A stretch of 9,471 bases of DNA from JBCBST01 sp039819115 (lineage in GTDB: Bacteria > Bacteroidota > Rhodothermia > Balneolales > Balneolaceae), in NCBI GenBank assembly GCA_039819115.1, contig JBCBST010000122.1, positions 1 through 9,471 on the forward strand, in the 5' to 3' direction. Position 1 is the stretch's first letter, and every line of letters starts with the position of its first letter. A program made the translations under genes and the position numbers. The notes beneath the pieces were generated by a model. The model was not told where the DNA came from. It worked only from the letters and a program-made list of their open reading frames with translations, and ran no database searches. Below are positions 6,960 through 9,471 of this stretch, piece after piece.

Positions 6960-9035
6960 ATGAAACGAAGTTTACTATCGCTTGGAATGGTACTTTTCCT
7001 GGCGGGGATGAGTTTTGGGCAATTAAGTGTAACCAGCACTTCAACTAACTTTACGATCAACTTTGACGCTACCGTCTCAGGCGTTAATAACGGTGTGTTT
7101 AATGGCAACGGTTTTGCTCCGGCACCTTCTGCAGGTCAATTAGACTCTGATGCCTGGGAATTTTCAGGAATGAGTGGAGCGTCACTATCATTTGGAGGAA
7201 CTGCAACCTCAAATGACGCTGCACGAGGTTCTTCTTCCGGTGGGGTAAGCACGGGCGGATTTTACGCATTTGAAGTTTCCTCAAGCAATTTTACGGTTGG
7301 TGTTCAGCCAGGCGGAAGTGATTTTACACCCGGTGATTTAACTCTGATTGTGACCAATAATACGGGTTCAACCGTAACCTCCATCGATGTCAGCTACAAC
7401 GTATATGCTTTCAATGATCAACCACGTGCGAATTCATTTACTTTTTCTCATAGTGCTGATGATGTATCCTATACCGATGTTTCTGGTTTGGATTTCACAA
7501 GCACAGAAGCTGCAGACAGTCCTGCATCCTGGTCTTCAAATGCCAGATCCACAACGATATCTGGTTTATCTTTAGCCGATGGTAGTTCATATTATCTCAG
7601 GTGGAGTAGCGATGATGTATCGGGTGGTGGTTCTCGTGATGAGTTTGCGCTTGATGACATCGTAGTGAATATGGCCGGCGCAGCCGCTTCCATCCCGGAT
7701 TTGACTCTATCCGGATCAGAAGGCTGGAGACTTATTGCATCCCCGGTTTCTACCCTTACCTTGAATGATGTACTTGGCGGTCTTTGGACTCAGGGTTTTA
7801 CAGGGGCAGATGCTACGGCTGGTGCTTCTAATGTGTACACGTATGACGAAACCGATACCGATGCTGATGCGGATAGTGGTTTTGTAAGCGTTACGGATCA
7901 GTCGTCAACAATGGGTTCTGCTGACGGTTATGCCGTTTATGTGTTCCAGGATGATGATTTTGGTACCGGCGGCATCCAGGGTGATTTTCCTAAGACGATT
8001 TCTTTTTCTGGAACGGCTCCTTCAGCTGATGTTGCCAAATCATTTAGCTTTACTTCCAGCGGATCGGCATCTGAAGACGGATGGAACCTCAGCGGGAATC
8101 CTTTTGGTGCAGCTACCAACGTGGACGATCTGAATTTTGCTTCATTCGCCGATCTGAACAACTTTGTATATGTCTACCGTAATGGTGCCTATGCTTCACT
8201 GGATGCATCCGGCACGGTTACCACCGATACCGTTGCTGTTGGAGAAGGATTCTTCGTAAAAGTGGATGCCGCAGTTAGCTATACTTTCCCGGTTGCTTCT
8301 GCTCCTAAAAGCAGAGTGTTCGAGAACAGAAACATCAAATTCGCTCTTACTCATGGTGACTTTGCCAATTCAGCAACCGTTCGTTTCCATGAAATGGGAG
8401 CATTCGGACAGGAAAACTTTGATGCCTACTACCTTGGTTCACTTGATGCCAGCTATGTGGGGCTATACTCTGTTGAAGATGACATCAGGCTTCAGGTTAA
8501 TTCATTTCCTTTTGATCTGGATCAGGAACTTTCTGTGCCACTTACGATTGACGGTACTGAAACAGGAACATTCGAGCTTAGCTGGGAAGCCCCAACAAAC
8601 TTTCCTTCTGATTGGAGCCTGACCCTGGTAGATACTCAAAGCGATACAGAGCTTGATCTCACCACGGAGAGCTCGTATACCTTTGAGGTATCGGATATCG
8701 TGGACAACCGATTCAACTTGGTTGTAACCCCGGCTCAAACCACGGTATCCAATGAGGAAGAGGTAACCGTTGAACGGTTTGCCTTAGACCAGAACTACCC
8801 GAATCCGTTCAATCCTACGACCAACATCCGGTACACGGTGCCGAATAGCGGACTGGTGAACGTATCGATCTACAACGTGATGGGGCAAAAGGTAGCCACC
8901 CTGGTAAACACTACTCAAAGTGCGGGTACCTACACCGCCACGTGGAATGCGGCCAGCAGCGCCAGCGGGATTTACTACTACCGCCTGGAAAGCGCCGGTC
9001 AGTCCATTACCCGTCAAATGACCCTCATCAAATAG
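6960..9035 (+). CDS. Secreted beta-rich protein with T9SS type A-like C-terminal sorting domain
   Basis: This is a 691-residue extracellular or surface protein without a recognisable enzyme domain. It has a Sec signal peptide MKRSLLSLGMVLFLAGMSFG (1-20). A Gly/Ser/Thr-rich beta-sandwich module follows (about 24-238, with AFEVSSSNFTVGVQPGGSDF). A second module (about 250-445) opens with GWRLIASPV, has paired YTYDE / YAVYVF and WNLSGNPFG segments, and carries an Asp-rich stretch at 296-305. Residues about 455-595 form a further beta region. The sorting domain (about 607-691) starts FALDQNYPNPFNPTTNIRY and ends RQMTLIK. Such domains direct export by the type IX system and are removed or replaced by an anchor. 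The start has no Shine-Dalgarno, only an AT-rich leader, which is common in this branch. GC content rises sharply over the sorting domain. The small PID-CTERM-like gene follows by 37 bp and is probably cotranscribed. Ligand and role are unknown. Confidence 0.9.
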   Translation: MKRSLLSLGMVLFLAGMSFGQLSVTSTSTNFTINFDATVSGVNNGVFNGNGFAPAPSAGQLDSDAWEFSGMSGASLSFGGTATSNDAARGSSSGGVSTGGFYAFEVSSSNFTVGVQPGGSDFTPGDLTLIVTNNTGSTVTSIDVSYNVYAFNDQPRANSFTFSHSADDVSYTDVSGLDFTSTEAADSPASWSSNARSTTISGLSLADGSSYYLRWSSDDVSGGGSRDEFALDDIVVNMAGAAASIPDLTLSGSEGWRLIASPVSTLTLNDVLGGLWTQGFTGADATAGASNVYTYDETDTDADADSGFVSVTDQSSTMGSADGYAVYVFQDDDFGTGGIQGDFPKTISFSGTAPSADVAKSFSFTSSGSASEDGWNLSGNPFGAATNVDDLNFASFADLNNFVYVYRNGAYASLDASGTVTTDTVAVGEGFFVKVDAAVSYTFPVASAPKSRVFENRNIKFALTHGDFANSATVRFHEMGAFGQENFDAYYLGSLDASYVGLYSVEDDIRLQVNSFPFDLDQELSVPLTIDGTETGTFELSWEAPTNFPSDWSLTLVDTQSDTELDLTTESSYTFEVSDIVDNRFNLVVTPAQTTVSNEEEVTVERFALDQNYPNPFNPTTNIRYTVPNSGLVNVSIYNVMGQKVATLVNTTQSAGTYTATWNAASSASGIYYYRLESAGQSITRQMTLIK

Positions 9036-9072
9036 CACCTCCTCACTCAAGACTTTATCTATACATAGCATC

Positions 9073-9279
9073 ATGAAAACACGCATTCTATTTACTCTGA
9101 CACTGATAGCGGCCTTTCTGGCCGAAGTAGCCCAGGCTCAGCCGGGCTTACCGAGTGCTCCTACTCAGGCCCCGATTGATGGAGGGTTGGGGATACTGGC
9201 AGCAGCTGGCGGGGTCTATGCCCTGAAGAAACTACGCGACCGTAAGAAAGCCCAATCGGAAGAAGAGCTGGATATCTAA
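9073..9279 (+). CDS. Small secreted PID-CTERM-like protein
   Basis: This is a 68-residue protein. A signal peptide MKTRILFTLTLIAAFLAEVAQA (1-22) with a typical AQA cleavage site is followed by a Pro-rich linker (PGLPSAPTQAP) and the motif PIDGG (34-38). Next come a Gly/Ala-rich hydrophobic run LGILAAAGGVYAL (39-51), a basic cluster KKLRDRKK (52-59) and an acidic tail (EEELDI). The order motif, hydrophobic segment and basic cluster is that of sorting signals handled by membrane transpeptidases. It matches what I recall of the PID-CTERM class in Bacteroidota, where the whole mature protein is little more than the signal. The start lacks a Shine-Dalgarno. The bases TATACAT precede both this ATG and the one at 6960. 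It lies 37 bp after the type IX cargo gene and before a strong terminator, so the two probably form a transcription unit. Its function is unknown and no processing enzyme is in view. Confidence 0.8.
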   Translation: MKTRILFTLTLIAAFLAEVAQAQPGLPSAPTQAPIDGGLGILAAAGGVYALKKLRDRKKAQSEEELDI

Positions 9280-9352
9280 CCCTTTCCGGTTAATACACTC
9301 CCGGTTATTCCAGTCAGGCACACCAGCTAAACAAACTGGAACAAGCATATCT

Positions 9353-9396
9353 AAAGCCTCAGCTGAACATCTTGTTTAGTTGGGGCTTTTTTATTT
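9353..9396 (+). terminator. Strong intrinsic terminator after the small protein gene
   Basis: Bases 9353-9369 pair with 9373-9389 over 17 positions around a TCT loop, followed by a T-rich tract (TTTTTTATTT, counting from 9387). Three pairs are G-U wobbles on the plus-strand RNA. On the minus strand these would be A-C mismatches and there is no T-run, so the terminator works mainly for rightward transcription. A competing upstream pairing at 9323-9334 is described in the findings. Confidence 0.85.
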
Positions 9397-9471
9397 CTGC
9401 CCCTATTCTGTTAGCTGCTTCACCTTCTGTTGTGGATGACTCCACATCAGCACAGGAAAACCGCATTTCTC
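9397..9471. other. Right-edge sequence after the terminator, no gene assignable
   Basis: Seventy-five bases remain after the terminator. On the plus strand a frame with ATG at 9436 (MTPHQHRKTAFL) runs off the edge, and a second frame open from 9294 reads APILLAASPSVVDDSTSAQE across this stretch. On the minus strand one frame ends at a TAG at 9403-9405 with the peptide ending QQKVKQLTE. All three are too short to choose between. Confidence 0.3.

Overview
The window most likely comes from a marine or halophilic member of the Balneolota/Rhodothermota-Bacteroidota branch. The main evidence is a large secreted protein ending in a type IX-type sorting domain of the 'FALDQNYPNPFNPTT' form. Supporting evidence is a small PID-CTERM-like protein, weak or absent Shine-Dalgarno sequences before several starts, and moderate GC content. 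The assignment rests on remembered family features; no search was run.

Layout from left to right. (1) At 1-154 on the minus strand lies the N-terminal part of an unrecognised gene that runs off the left edge. (2) At 258-2429, also minus, is a complete tex gene (S1-domain RNA-binding transcription accessory protein). (3) A 98-bp divergent intergenic region separates tex from the plus-strand genes. (4) At 2528-3343 is an inositol-monophosphatase-superfamily enzyme, best read as a HisN-type histidinol-phosphatase. Seven bases later comes a 764-residue secreted protein (3351-5645) built like an M1 aminopeptidase but without any zinc-binding or catalytic residue, with a HEAT-like helical C-terminus. 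(5) At 5838-6692 is a complete 3-hydroxyacyl-CoA (3-hydroxybutyryl-CoA) dehydrogenase, followed by a hairpin that may be a terminator. (6) A 267-bp intergenic region carries a perfect 10-bp hairpin and a tandem CTTAACA repeat on an 11-bp period. (7) At 6960-9035 is a 691-residue secreted beta-rich protein with a T9SS type A-like sorting domain. Thirty-seven bases on is a 68-residue PID-CTERM-like small protein (9073-9279). A strong hairpin terminator lies at 9353-9396 and has a possible competing upstream pairing.

The housekeeping part (tex, hisN, 3-hydroxyacyl-CoA dehydrogenase) looks ordinary. The parts worth attention are the catalytically dead M1-like protein, the pairing of a T9SS-type cargo with a PID-CTERM-like small protein under an unusual leader, the compositional break at the sorting domain, and the attenuator-like structure at the right end. 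No tRNA, rRNA, CRISPR array, insertion sequence or phage gene was seen.
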